Shown piece by piece: positions 23,615 to 32,863 of a DNA stretch of 64,000 nt. The translations under genes were made by a program, and so were the position numbers. Each line of letters begins with the position of its first letter. Position 1 is the first letter of the stretch. The stretch is from Nonlabens xylanidelens (GTDB lineage: Bacteria; Bacteroidota; Bacteroidia; Flavobacteriales; Flavobacteriaceae): assembly GCF_002934445.1 (NCBI RefSeq), contig NZ_PTJE01000001.1:372001-436000 (forward strand), written 5' to 3'. The notes beneath the pieces were generated by a model. That model was not told the origin of the DNA. It saw only the letters and a program-made list of their open reading frames with translations, and searched no databases.

Positions 23615-24250
23615 AATCTTATAGTTTTAAGTTAGTTACACCATAAAGTAAATCACCAAATTTATTAGTAGAAAACCTAATTAACCCCCTAACCATCAGT
23701 GTCGAATCAATCGTTAAACTGTTGACAACCTTTAAAAGTTGATAGCGTAAGAACAGTAAAAGAACTTAGATTTTTTGAAAAGCATGGAAGAATCAACAAC
23801 GATTTAATAAAAGCGCCTTAGAACGTTCATAGTAAGATTCAATTTCTTCTTTAAACTTCTCTTCTTTAATAGATTCTATACCTATCCCATATTCAATAGG
23901 TTTACGACATCACTCAAATAAAGAGTAATAGAGGATTAAATTTCAAAGCGTTACATACAAGATTAATCAGATTAAATCATGGATAAGAATTATATATTCA
24001 TGGGTGAGTGAACATAATCTAAATAGATATTTTAATGAATTTTAAAAAAAAAATCAACAGACCACAAACTAAGTCAACTGTATTTAATAACCTTGCTAGT
24101 AAAATGGTTAATTAAGATATAATTTAGCAAACTAAATTAATACGTGATTAGCTACCGACTTCTACTGTAATATTAACTTATTTCATTTTTTATCATATCA
24201 CTTATAAAAAAATTAGTAAATTGAATCTGTAAGAAGAAAACAGTGTTATT
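23615..24250. other. AT-rich spacer with a possible gene remnant
   Basis: 636 bp without an intact gene. It contains one coding-like fragment on the minus strand (23793-23909). The remainder is very AT-rich and shows no further structure I can support. Confidence 0.5.
23793..23909 (-). pseudogene. Possible C-terminal remnant of a lost gene
   Basis: A 38-codon open stretch, in frame from a stop at 23910-23912, reads RKPIEYGIGIESIKEEKFKE and then a helical EEIESYYERSKALLL segment before a TGA. The Lys/Glu helix composition and codon use look protein-derived, but there is no start codon and no family is recognised. It may be a chance open frame. Confidence 0.3.
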
Positions 24251-24877
24251 ATGAAAAAATTAATTCTATTCCTAATCTTGATATTTTCAAATCAATTTAT
24301 TTACAGTCAGGTAGGTATAAATACTACTACACCAACTGCTGAATTAGACATTAACACATCGCCACTAAATTTACCTGCTCTACATATTGAACCACAGTCA
24401 ACTCCTACAGGTACAGCAACAGGCCAGATAGCAGTCATAGGAGATCAATTATACATGTATGATGCTACTCGAGCCAAATGGTTATCTACAGATGCTATAC
24501 CGTTAATTTTTTCAAGATCTGGAGATGTTACAGGTACCCAAAACTTAAGACTAGCAGGTAATGCTACTTCTGTAAACTCAGGTTTATTAATGCCTTATAA
24601 TGGTACTGTCGTAGCCATAACTACTAATTCTAATGTTAGTAGTAACACTACAACTAACAATCTTTCAACTCCTTTTAATATAAGAATTAGAGAAGAAGAC
24701 AATACAGTTGCAGGTGGTGAAATAAACTTTAATCTCCTCGCTGGAAAGCATATAGATACAACTATTAATTTAGACTTCGTTATTGGTAATCATATTACTG
24801 CAAGAACAACTAATACAGGAACAGACTCTATAAACAATCCAGTTGTAACCGTATGGATAAAATGGCGAGCAAACTAA
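24251..24877 (+). CDS. Secreted VGIN-type protein, orphan copy
   Basis: 208 aa. Signal peptide MKKLILFLILIFSNQFIYSQ followed directly by VGINTTTPTAELDINTSPLN, the tail-fibre-head-like start common in Bacteroidota exported proteins, then DQLYMYDATRAKWLST, and a Thr/Asn-rich C-terminal beta domain. It shares the N-terminal motif with the three tandem genes at 48.3-50.8 kb but the C-terminal half differs. No T9SS sorting domain is seen. Function unknown. Convergent with rnhA, 3 bp apart. Confidence 0.75.
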   Translation: MKKLILFLILIFSNQFIYSQVGINTTTPTAELDINTSPLNLPALHIEPQSTPTGTATGQIAVIGDQLYMYDATRAKWLSTDAIPLIFSRSGDVTGTQNLRLAGNATSVNSGLLMPYNGTVVAITTNSNVSSNTTTNNLSTPFNIRIREEDNTVAGGEINFNLLAGKHIDTTINLDFVIGNHITARTTNTGTDSINNPVVTVWIKWRAN

Positions 24878-24880
24878 TAA

Positions 24881-25348
24881 TTATAATTTCTCAAATTCTT
24901 CATCAATAAGGTGATTACTTTTATTAAGAGCCGCATTAACCGCCAGCGCATCACAACGTTCATTAATAGGGTGATCGTTATGACCTTTTACCCATTGCAT
25001 TTTAGGTTGTGTACGGTTGTAAACTTTTAAGAAACGTTTCCATAGGTCTGGATTCTTCACATTTTTCCATTTGCGTTTTATCCAGCCTGCCATCCAGTTT
25101 TTATTAATAGCATCACTTACATAACGACTGTCTGTAAAAACAGTGATAGTTACTTTATGATCTGGCTTTATCTTTTCTAGTGCTTCTATAACCGCCAGTA
25201 ATTCCATGCGATTATTAGTGGTCTTGCGATATCCTTGAGAAAATTCTTTTTTAAAGTTCTTTCCTACGGCTATCATCACTATTCCATAACCTCCTGGTCC
25301 TGGATTACCACGAGAAGATCCATCTGTATATATATGTACCTGATCCAT
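24881..25348 (-). CDS. rnhA: Ribonuclease HI
   Basis: 155 aa. Catalytic acidic residues in IYTDGSSRGNPGPGGYG (Asp9), NRMELLAVIEAL (Glu), FTDSRYVSDAI (Asp) and the His/Asp region KGHNDHPINERCDALA. Degrades RNA in RNA-DNA hybrids. Its start overlaps the purN stop by one base, so the two are co-transcribed. Confidence 0.96.
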   Translation of the reverse strand: MDQVHIYTDGSSRGNPGPGGYGIVMIAVGKNFKKEFSQGYRKTTNNRMELLAVIEALEKIKPDHKVTITVFTDSRYVSDAINKNWMAGWIKRKWKNVKNPDLWKRFLKVYNRTQPKMQWVKGHNDHPINERCDALAVNAALNKSNHLIDEEFEKL

Positions 25349-25911
25349 TATTTAAGTAATTCTTCTATAGTCTTAGCAAAGTGTTCTTGTTCTAACTTAT
25401 GAATTTTTGCTGCAAGATCATCGGCAGTATCGTTTTGAGAAATACGACAAGTTGCTTGCTTTATTATGGCGCCTTCGTCATAATTTTCATTCACATAATG
25501 GATGGTTATCCCACTTTCTTGCTCTTTATTTTCAATAATTGCACGGTGTACATTCATGCCATACATGCCCTTACCGCCGTAATTAGGTAATAAAGCAGGG
25601 TGAATGTTAATAATTTTATTTGGAAATAATTTTACGAGACTTTCTGGGATTTTCCACAAAAAGCCTGCTAACACTAGTAAATCAGGCATTTCTGCCTTTA
25701 AAAGAGTTTCTACTGTTCCCGCTTTCGCGAAAGCAGATCTATTAAAACTCATCGCAGGAACACCAAATTTACTCGCTCTTTCTAAGACAAATGCTTGAGG
25801 TTTATTAGACAAAACTAAAGAAACCTGAACAGAATCCACCTCTTTAAAATGATCCATAATAGACTGAGCATTAGTACCATTACCACTAGCAAGGATTATT
25901 ATTTTTTTCAT
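25348..25911 (-). CDS. purN: Phosphoribosylglycinamide formyltransferase
   Basis: 187 aa. Contains ILASGNGTNAQSIMDHF (phosphate loop), VLAGFLWKIP, the NIHPALLPNYGGKGMYG loop, GITIHYVNENYDEGAII and the C-terminal helix. Transfers a formyl group from 10-formyl-THF in purine synthesis. A palindrome copy encodes RSAFAKAGTVE at about residues 58-66. Many PurN proteins have a similar helix here (xAxxRA), so the element appears tolerated. Confidence 0.96.
   Translation of the reverse strand: MKKIIILASGNGTNAQSIMDHFKEVDSVQVSLVLSNKPQAFVLERASKFGVPAMSFNRSAFAKAGTVETLLKAEMPDLLVLAGFLWKIPESLVKLFPNKIINIHPALLPNYGGKGMYGMNVHRAIIENKEQESGITIHYVNENYDEGAIIKQATCRISQNDTADDLAAKIHKLEQEHFAKTIEELLK
25721..25734. repeat. 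Dispersed palindrome, copy 7 (inside purN)
   Basis: Exact 14-bp palindrome in purN, read as Ala-Phe-Ala-Lys-Ala. Confidence 0.95.
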
Positions 25912-26027
25912 AAATTTATTTGGCAGGCTTGTTGCAAAGCCAGTGATGAGTTAGTTATTATTATTAAAATAAATGAAATTGCAAGTTAACTCAAATGACT
26001 AAAACATGGTATTAACCCAAAGTTTGT

Positions 26028-26035
26028 TATTTTTG
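26028..26035 (+). promoter_or_regulatory. Predicted -7 box of acpP-fabF-rnc
   Basis: TATTTTTG matches TAnnTTTG exactly, 30 nt before the acpP ATG. Confidence 0.5.
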
Positions 26036-26065
26036 CGATTCATTTAAAATTAAAATTAGATTATT

Positions 26066-26302
26066 ATGTCAGACATTGCATCAAGAGTAAAAGCGATTAT
26101 CGTAGACAAATTAGGTGTTGACGAAAACGAAGTTGTAACAGAAGCAAGCTTCACAAACGACTTAGGCGCAGACTCACTAGATACAGTTGAGTTGATCATG
26201 GAATTCGAAAAAGAATTTGATATCCAGATCCCAGATGACCAAGCTGAAAACATAGCTACAGTAGGTCAAGCTGTTTCATACATAGAAGAAGCAAAAGCGT
26301 AA
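26066..26302 (+). CDS. acpP: Acyl carrier protein
   Basis: 78 aa, acidic, four-helix ACP. The phosphopantetheine attachment site is Ser37 in [12 protein letters not shown]. Carries growing acyl chains in type II fatty acid synthesis. Followed 10 nt later by fabF in the classical acpP-fabF-rnc order. Confidence 0.98.
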   Translation: MSDIASRVKAIIVDKLGVDENEVVTEASFTNDLGADSLDTVELIMEFEKEFDIQIPDDQAENIATVGQAVSYIEEAKA

Positions 26303-26312
26303 TTTATATTAC

Positions 26313-27560
26313 ATGGAATTAAAGCGAGTTGTCATTACAGGAATGGGTGCCCTTACTCCTATAGGGAATAACCTAGAAGAATATTGGGAGGCGTTAAAAG
26401 CTGGTAAGAGCGGTTGTGCTCCTATCACATACTTTGATACAGAACATTTCAAGACAAAATTCGCTTGTGAAATCAAGAACTTTACGGTGACTGATTTCAT
26501 AGACCGCAAGGAAGCTAGGCGTATGGATCGATTTGCACAGTATGCACTGGTAGCAGGCGATGAAGCGATAGCCGACTCTGGATTAGATATCGACTCTATA
26601 GATAAGTATAGAGTCGGTGTTATCTGGGGTGCTGGAATAGGTGGTCTAGAAACATTTCAGGAAGAAGTTAAGTCATTTGCTGCCGGTAACGGTACGCCAC
26701 GATTTAATCCTTTCTTTATACCAAAAATGATTGCAGATATAGCTCCCGCTCATATTTCTATAAAATATGGCTTTATGGGACCTAACTATACTACAGTATC
26801 TGCATGCGCATCGAGCGCAAATGCTATGCTCGACGCTGTTAATTATATTAGACTAGGACATTGTGACGTTATAGTAACTGGTGGCTCTGAAGCTGCAGTT
26901 GCACAAGCAGGTATGGGTGGTTTTAACGCCATGCATGCATTATCAACTCGCAATGAAAGCCCTGAGACTGCAAGTCGTCCATTTGATGCGACCAGAGATG
27001 GTTTTGTATTAGGAGAAGGCGCTGGTGCTCTAGTTCTAGAAGATTATGAATATGCAAAAGCTCGTGGAGCAAAAATCTATGCTGAGGTTATAGGTGGTGG
27101 TTTCTCTAGTGACGCATATCACATTACAGCTCCAGATCCAGAAGGACGCGGCGTAATAGCTGTAATGAAAAACACGCTACAAAATGCAGGTATTAATCCT
27201 GAAGACGTAGATCACATTAACACTCATGGAACATCTACACCTCTAGGTGACGTTGCAGAGTTAAAGGCCATAAAAGCCGTATTTGGTGATCACGCTCCTA
27301 ACATAAGTATCAATTCTACTAAGTCTATGACAGGCCACCTTCTAGGTGCTGCTGGTGCTATAGAATCAATTGCAAGTGTAATGGCTATCAACGAGGGAAT
27401 TATCCCACCGACGATAAATCATACCACTGTAGATGAAAATATAGATCCATCATTACGACTGGTATTGAACAAACCTGAAAAAAGAGAGGTAAACGTTGCA
27501 TTGAGTAACACTTTCGGTTTCGGTGGACATAACTGTTGTATTGCCTTTAGAAAGATCTAA
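26313..27560 (+). CDS. fabF: 3-oxoacyl-ACP synthase II
   Basis: 415 aa. KAS II with active-site Cys165 (VSACASSAN), His in NTHGTSTPLGD and His in KSMTGHLLGAAG, and the C-terminal FGFGGHNCC loop. Elongates acyl-ACP with malonyl-ACP. Lies between acpP and rnc in one operon. Confidence 0.98.
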   Translation: MELKRVVITGMGALTPIGNNLEEYWEALKAGKSGCAPITYFDTEHFKTKFACEIKNFTVTDFIDRKEARRMDRFAQYALVAGDEAIADSGLDIDSIDKYRVGVIWGAGIGGLETFQEEVKSFAAGNGTPRFNPFFIPKMIADIAPAHISIKYGFMGPNYTTVSACASSANAMLDAVNYIRLGHCDVIVTGGSEAAVAQAGMGGFNAMHALSTRNESPETASRPFDATRDGFVLGEGAGALVLEDYEYAKARGAKIYAEVIGGGFSSDAYHITAPDPEGRGVIAVMKNTLQNAGINPEDVDHINTHGTSTPLGDVAELKAIKAVFGDHAPNISINSTKSMTGHLLGAAGAIESIASVMAINEGIIPPTINHTTVDENIDPSLRLVLNKPEKREVNVALSNTFGFGGHNCCIAFRKI

Positions 27561-27578
27561 ACCGATCTTTTAATCCGT

Positions 27579-28313
27579 ATGAATAGAATACGCAAAATAT
27601 TTAAATCTCGAAGTAAAGCTCATACTAACGAGAAATTATTTAGTGCGATTAAGAAAATGACAGGCCTAAAGGCCCATGACATTTCTTTATACGAAACTGC
27701 TTTTACCCATAAATCAATGGGATTAAAGACAGACAAAGGTTTTGCGCAAAGTTATGAACGTCTAGAATTTTTAGGAGACGCTATTCTAGGTGCGGTCATA
27801 GCAGAATATATTTACAATGAAGTACCTAGCGGTGACGAAGGTTATCTCACAAAAATGCGTTCTAAAATCGTAAGTAGGGAACATTTAAATGAATTGGGTA
27901 GAGATTTTAATCTAATAGATCATGCACAAACACAAGTTCCTACTCGCAACTTTGGCGCAAATATTCACGGTAATTTATTTGAAGCTCTCGTAGGTGCGGT
28001 TTATCTAGATCGCGGTTATGTAGTTTGTAAAGAATTTATTTTCAAAAAGGTTATAGAACCTTACGTAGATATTGAGAAGCTAGACGGTAAAGTTATTTCT
28101 TATAAAAGTTTATTTATAGAATGGTGTCAAAAGCATAAGAAGAAATTTGACTACGACACCTATGAAGACACCGGTGCTAGTGATGTAAGACATTTTTCAG
28201 TTAAGCTTTCTATAGATAATCGAGTAATTGCAAAGGCAAGAGCTACATCTAAGAAAAAAGCGGAAGAAAAAGCAAGTAAGAGAGCATTCTTTGCGTTACA
28301 AGATAAATTCTAG
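27579..28313 (+). CDS. rnc: Ribonuclease III
   Basis: 244 aa. RNase III domain with signature YERLEFLGDAILGAVIAEYI, second acidic site EALVGAVYLDRG, and a C-terminal double-stranded RNA-binding domain (about residues 172-244, KSLFIEWCQKHKKKFDY to KKKAEEKASKRAFFAL). Processes rRNA and structured RNAs. Last gene of the acpP operon; a palindrome copy lies 35 bp after the stop. Confidence 0.97.
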   Translation: MNRIRKIFKSRSKAHTNEKLFSAIKKMTGLKAHDISLYETAFTHKSMGLKTDKGFAQSYERLEFLGDAILGAVIAEYIYNEVPSGDEGYLTKMRSKIVSREHLNELGRDFNLIDHAQTQVPTRNFGANIHGNLFEALVGAVYLDRGYVVCKEFIFKKVIEPYVDIEKLDGKVISYKSLFIEWCQKHKKKFDYDTYEDTGASDVRHFSVKLSIDNRVIAKARATSKKKAEEKASKRAFFALQDKF

Positions 28314-28347
28314 AGACTCTATCTGAGCATATCTTAATTGCATTTCT

Positions 28348-28363
28348 CGCTTTCGCGAAAGCG
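28348..28363. repeat. Dispersed palindrome, copy 8
   Basis: Exact 16-bp palindrome 35 bp downstream of rnc. Confidence 0.95.
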
Positions 28364-28496
28364 GAATAATACGAAATACTTAAAATAACACCATAACTAC
28401 TATCGTTTTCGTAATTATTTACGTTTAATTAAAGTGAATAGGCGGTAAAATTGCATATGGTCTTCTTAAATTAGCAAGGTTAATAATATCAAATAT

Positions 28497-28985
28497 ATGG
28501 CGGTTCACAAATTAACAGATTGGGAATTAGAAGAAGAGCCTTTCATATTAATTGCTATACATTCTACCATAGAGCCTTATAGAATGGCTTATTTACTTAA
28601 TAAGTTTTTACAAATTAATTTTGCAAGAACTGCGGTAGATCAAGATATTATAGAACCAGCTTATACCGCAAATTATCCGGTGTATAAACATTTTGACAAA
28701 GAACAGAATGCACCGTTCTATTTGATACCTAATAAATATTGGGGAATTTCAAATGAAGAATCGGTATCGTTAAGCTTATTTGATCAAACAGATGCAACGC
28801 AAGTTAAAACTGTACTGATCAAAGAATATGGGACGGTAGACTTTTTACTTAAAATTGAGAAAGAAGAAGACTTTTTCCCGCTTAAAAAACTAATAAATAC
28901 TCTTGGGGAAATACCTCAAGTTATTAGTGTCTATCCTGTAGATACTTTTAAAATAAAACAACAAGATTATTTAATATTTGAATAA
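28497..28985 (+). CDS. Conserved protein between rnc and pyk (IPExxxVDY family-like)
   Basis: 162 aa, no signal peptide or membrane segment. The N-terminal half (EEEPFILIAIHSTIEPYRMAYLLNKFLQINFAR) and the C-terminal GEIPQVISVYPVDTFKIKQQDYLIFE fit the small Bacteroidota protein usually encoded directly before pyk. Its stop overlaps the pyk start by one base, so it is co-translated with pyruvate kinase. The family assignment rests mainly on context and overall look. Function unknown. Confidence 0.7.
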   Translation: MAVHKLTDWELEEEPFILIAIHSTIEPYRMAYLLNKFLQINFARTAVDQDIIEPAYTANYPVYKHFDKEQNAPFYLIPNKYWGISNEESVSLSLFDQTDATQVKTVLIKEYGTVDFLLKIEKEEDFFPLKKLINTLGEIPQVISVYPVDTFKIKQQDYLIFE

Positions 28986-30415
28986 TGCCAAAAAACAAAA
29001 AAACTAAAATCGTCGCAACTCTAGGGCCTGCTACTGCTTCAAAGCAAGTATTACTAGATATGATGATCGCTGGTGTAAATGTGTTTAGAATTAACTTTTC
29101 ACATGCAGACCATGAAGATGTAAGAGAACGCGTGCAAATGATACGAGATATTAATGAAGAGCATGGATTTGCTACCGGTATTTTAGGTGACCTACAAGGC
29201 CCTAAATTGCGTGTAGGTGTTATGAAAGAAGAAGTAGTTGTTCATCCAGGTGATCAAATAACTATTTCTACCGGAGAGCCCTTTAAAGGTACTGCAGAGC
29301 GTGTTTATATGAACTACGAGCACTTTCCTAGAGATGTAAAAGCAGGAGAACGCATATTACTAGATGACGGTAAACTCATGTTTGAAGTAATCTCTACAGA
29401 TGGTGTAAAAGACGTTGTTACTAAGGTTATTCAAGGTGGTCCATTAAGATCTAAGAAAGGTGTTAATTTACCTCAAACTGACATATCTCTTCCTGCTCTA
29501 ACAGAAAAGGATGTAGTAGATGCTATTTTTGCTTGTGAACTACAAGTAGACTGGATGGCTCTTTCATTTGTACGTCACAGCCGTGATTTAATGGAATTGC
29601 AAGAATTAATAAGTGAGCACTCAGAGGAGAAGATTCCTATTATTGCAAAAATAGAAAAGCCAGAAGCAGTTGAAAACATTGATAAAATCGTCGCTTACTG
29701 TGACGGTTTAATGGTGGCTCGTGGTGATCTAGGTGTAGAAATTCCTGCACACGAAGTACCATTGATACAAAAAACACTAGTTCTTAAAGCTAAGAAAGCT
29801 CGTATTCCTGTAATTATCGCAACACAAATGATGGAAACGATGATTACTAGCCTTACTCCTACTAGAGCAGAGGTGAATGATGTAGCAAACTCTGTAATGG
29901 ATGGAGCAGATGCTGTAATGCTATCTGGAGAGACATCTGTAGGTCAGTATCCTGTTCAAGTGATTGAAAAAATGGCGAGTATATGTAGAGCTGTTGAAGA
30001 CAGTGAATTAATATCTGTTCCATATAGCGCACCACATATTAAGACTAAAAGATATATTACTAAATCGGTATGTTATCACGCTGCAAAAATGGCCGATGAA
30101 ATAGACGCAAAAGCTATTACTACCATGACTAACTCTGGTTACACAGCATTCCAGATAAGCGCCTGGAGACCAGATGCACACATACTTACTTTTACTAGCA
30201 ACCATCGCATACTTACTCAGTTAAGTCTACTTTGGGGTGTTAAAGCATTTTTCTATGACCGTTTTGTTAGCACAGACGAGACTATCGAAGACGTAAATAA
30301 ATTTGCAAAAGAAAATGGCTATGTAGAAAAAGGAGATTTCTTAATTAATCTTGCTGCAATGCCTGTCACAGATAAAGGAATGGTGAATACCTTAAGAGTA
30401 TCAGAAGTAGAATAA
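28985..30415 (+). CDS. pyk: Pyruvate kinase
   Basis: 476 aa. Contains KIVATLGPATASKQVLLDMM, FRINFSHADH, the active-site IIAKIEKPEAVENID, MVARGDLGVEIPAHEVP and the C-terminal domain. Converts PEP and ADP to pyruvate and ATP. Coupled to the upstream small gene and followed by a strong terminator. Confidence 0.98.
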   Translation: MPKNKKTKIVATLGPATASKQVLLDMMIAGVNVFRINFSHADHEDVRERVQMIRDINEEHGFATGILGDLQGPKLRVGVMKEEVVVHPGDQITISTGEPFKGTAERVYMNYEHFPRDVKAGERILLDDGKLMFEVISTDGVKDVVTKVIQGGPLRSKKGVNLPQTDISLPALTEKDVVDAIFACELQVDWMALSFVRHSRDLMELQELISEHSEEKIPIIAKIEKPEAVENIDKIVAYCDGLMVARGDLGVEIPAHEVPLIQKTLVLKAKKARIPVIIATQMMETMITSLTPTRAEVNDVANSVMDGADAVMLSGETSVGQYPVQVIEKMASICRAVEDSELISVPYSAPHIKTKRYITKSVCYHAAKMADEIDAKAITTMTNSGYTAFQISAWRPDAHILTFTSNHRILTQLSLLWGVKAFFYDRFVSTDETIEDVNKFAKENGYVEKGDFLINLAAMPVTDKGMVNTLRVSEVE

Positions 30416-30436
30416 AACTAAGTATATAGTTACATA

Positions 30437-30467
30437 AAAAGCCTCATCTGTTAGATGAGGCTTTTTT
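30437..30467. terminator. Bidirectional terminator between pyk and the PAS gene
   Basis: Stem AAAAGCCTCATCT with its complement around a 3-nt loop, flanked by an A-run and a T-run, serving the convergent pyk (plus) and PAS protein (minus) genes. Confidence 0.88.
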
Positions 30468-30478
30468 AATATATTAAA

Positions 30479-30982
30479 TTACACGTCGTACTCTTGTTGA
30501 AATACTATATAATGTGAAACTTCATCTTCTCCATTATAAATCGGAAAAGCATATTTATCAGACATATAAGGAGTATTATCCTTTCTATAATTAATCATTC
30601 TTATTTGATAAGGAATACCTTCAGCAACAGCAACACCCATTAAGAAAATCACATCTTCACTAGTGTCTTTACCATAAAGAGATCTACAAGAAATATTAAT
30701 TAATTCTTTAGACTGATATCCTGTTAGTTCAAATATATTCTTAGAAGCTACTTTTATAATAGATTGAGTATCTACTAAAACAATAGTATAATCTTTAAAA
30801 TGACTGAATCTATCTATAAAATATTTAAAGTGCCAGTTGTGCTCCACACCTATTTTATCTAGAGCCTCGAGTACATCTATATCTAGATCCCACAATAATC
30901 TTTTAATAATACTCCACGATAGTAATGGAGTACTTTTTAACTCATTATGTAAAACGGTAAATTGAGAACTTTGAAGTTTCAT
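30479..30982 (-). CDS. PAS domain protein
   Basis: 167 aa. A helical N-terminus (about residues 1-55) is followed by one PAS domain (about 60-165: TIVLVDTQSIIKVASKNIFELTGYQSKELINISCRSLYG, then GIPYQIRMINYRKDNTPYMSDKYAFPIYNG). No output domain is attached, so it is a stand-alone sensor or adaptor. Ligand and partner are unknown. Convergent with pyk. Confidence 0.8.
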   Translation of the reverse strand: MKLQSSQFTVLHNELKSTPLLSWSIIKRLLWDLDIDVLEALDKIGVEHNWHFKYFIDRFSHFKDYTIVLVDTQSIIKVASKNIFELTGYQSKELINISCRSLYGKDTSEDVIFLMGVAVAEGIPYQIRMINYRKDNTPYMSDKYAFPIYNGEDEVSHYIVFQQEYDV

Positions 30983-31038
30983 AAAGTCACAAAGCTATAA
31001 ATTAAGATCTTAATTTCTCCCAATATAGTGTTTATCTT

Positions 31039-32142
31039 TTAAAAGCCAAAACCCAATTGCACTTCAACAATATCGTTCTCATCTTCATCCTCTTCTTCTA
31101 TCTTTGAGGTATTGAGGTTACTAAGTGTAATACCTAATAATCTAACGCTCTCTCTAAAACTTTCTTGTTCTAATAGATCAACTGCCGTACTTAAAATCGT
31201 TTCTTTATCTCTTATATAGTAAGGCATCGTTTTACTACGAGTTTGAGTTTTAAAATCGCGGTATTTAATTTTAAGAGTAATCGTTTTTCCGGCAACATCA
31301 GACTTTGCGATACGTTTTTCTATTTCCTCTGCTATTTGAACGAGGCGTTCTTTCATAAAAACCTCACTAGATATGTTTTCAGAAAAAGTACGCTCGGCAC
31401 CTAGAGACTTTCTTATTCTGTTTGCCTTTACTGGACTTTTATGTATACCGCGTACTATTTTATAGTAGTGACCACCACTTTTACCAAAATGTTCTACAAG
31501 AAACTCTAGAGACTTTCTTTTAAGATCATTACCTGTAAAAATTCCATGCTGGTACATCTTCTCTGCCGTCACTTTTCCTATTCCGTAAAACTTACGAATG
31601 TCTAGCTCCTCTAGAAAAGGAATAATCTCTTCTGGAACGATGGTTTTCTGTCCGTTAGGTTTGTTGTAATCGCTGGCTATTTTGGCAATAAATTTATTCA
31701 CAGAAATCCCTGCACTAGCAGTAATACCTGTAACTTCATAAATACGCCTTCTTATCTCGTATGCGATAATAGTAGCACTCGGGAAGTTGTATTTATTCTC
31801 AGTTACATCTAGATAAGCTTCATCAAGAGATAGAGGCTCCACTAGATCTGTATAATCATGAAAAATCTCTCGTATTTGTGTAGAAACCTCTCGGTATCTA
31901 TCAAATCTATGCTTTACAAAAATAAGATCTGGGCACAATCTTTTTGCAGTAACACTAGGCATAGCACTGCGTACACCATATTTACGTGCTTCATAACTAG
32001 CTGCGGCCACAACACCGCGATCACTACCACCACCTACAGCTATAGGTTTACCTCGCAATTCTGGATTATCATATTGCTCTACAGATGCATAAAACGCATC
32101 CATATCTACATGAATAATTTTTCTATCTGCCAGTTCGTGCAT
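31039..32142 (-). CDS. dinB: DNA polymerase IV
   Basis: 367 aa. Y-family polymerase with HVDMDAFYASVEQ, AVGGGSDRGVVAAASYEARKYGV, catalytic SLDEAYLDVTENK and the helix-hairpin-helix ITASAGISVNKFIAKIASD; C-terminal little finger domain. It does not end in a standard clamp-binding QLSLF peptide, although VEVQLGFGF at the C-terminus resembles one. Translesion synthesis. Confidence 0.96.
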   Translation of the reverse strand: MHELADRKIIHVDMDAFYASVEQYDNPELRGKPIAVGGGSDRGVVAAASYEARKYGVRSAMPSVTAKRLCPDLIFVKHRFDRYREVSTQIREIFHDYTDLVEPLSLDEAYLDVTENKYNFPSATIIAYEIRRRIYEVTGITASAGISVNKFIAKIASDYNKPNGQKTIVPEEIIPFLEELDIRKFYGIGKVTAEKMYQHGIFTGNDLKRKSLEFLVEHFGKSGGHYYKIVRGIHKSPVKANRIRKSLGAERTFSENISSEVFMKERLVQIAEEIEKRIAKSDVAGKTITLKIKYRDFKTQTRSKTMPYYIRDKETILSTAVDLLEQESFRESVRLLGITLSNLNTSKIEEEDEDENDIVEVQLGFGF

Positions 32143-32197
32143 GCATCAAAATTACTACCTTTAAAATACATAACCTTAAACATTAACATACTTCACC

Positions 32198-32863
32198 ATG
32201 GGATACACAGGCATTATTATAGGAGCAACAGGATTAACCGGAACTGCATTAGTATCTCAGCTTTTAGAAGATGAGAAGTATGATAGAATAATTACGCTTT
32301 CGCGAAAGCAAATTACCAACAACCACCCAAAACATGAAAATCACATAGCAGATTTATTTGATCCCCAAACTTATCAAGAGCAATTAAAAGGAGACCATCT
32401 ATTTATATGCACAGGCACCACGCAATCAAAAACACCAGACAAGGAAGAATATTACCGAATTGAGCATGATCTACCTATTCAAGTTGCACAAGTGGCTTTA
32501 AAAAATGGTGTTTCTAAAGTCGTAGCAATATCTGCACTAGGTGCAAGTCCAGATAGTAAGTTTATCTATAATCGTGGGAAAGGTGACATGGAAAGAGATA
32601 TAGAAGCTCTGGGTTTTCAAGAATCTTATTTTGTACAACCTGCATTAATAGGCGGTAAACGAGATGAAAAAAGACTATTTGAAAGTGCTATGAAAAAAAT
32701 CCAAAAACTCATTGATCCATTACTATTCGGTTTTCTTAAAAAATACCGTACTATAGAACCAGAAACGATTGCCAGTGCAATGATTTATGTTGCCATAAAT
32801 GGTTATGATAAAGTAAGAATAGAGAGTGATGAACTTAAAACAGTAGTCAGTCGCAGTTTTTAG
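32198..32863 (+). CDS. NAD(P)-binding oxidoreductase, HTATIP2/YwnB-like
   Basis: 221 aa. Rossmann fold with IIGATGLTGTALVSQLLED near the N-terminus, then HLFICTGTTQSK, VSKVVAISALGASPDSKFIYNRGKGDME and FVQPALIGGKR. Atypical short-chain reductase fold of the HTATIP2 group; substrate unknown. A palindrome copy falls at residues 33-38 but is read in a different frame (Leu-Ser-Arg-Lys), at the end of beta strand 2 (IITLSRK), where the NADP-binding Arg usually lies. Confidence 0.85.
   Translation: MGYTGIIIGATGLTGTALVSQLLEDEKYDRIITLSRKQITNNHPKHENHIADLFDPQTYQEQLKGDHLFICTGTTQSKTPDKEEYYRIEHDLPIQVAQVALKNGVSKVVAISALGASPDSKFIYNRGKGDMERDIEALGFQESYFVQPALIGGKRDEKRLFESAMKKIQKLIDPLLFGFLKKYRTIEPETIASAMIYVAINGYDKVRIESDELKTVVSRSF
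32296..32309. repeat. Dispersed palindrome, copy 9 (inside the NAD(P)-binding gene)
   Basis: Exact 14-bp palindrome read as Leu-Ser-Arg-Lys, the only genic copy not read as Ala-Phe-Ala-Lys-Ala. Confidence 0.95.
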
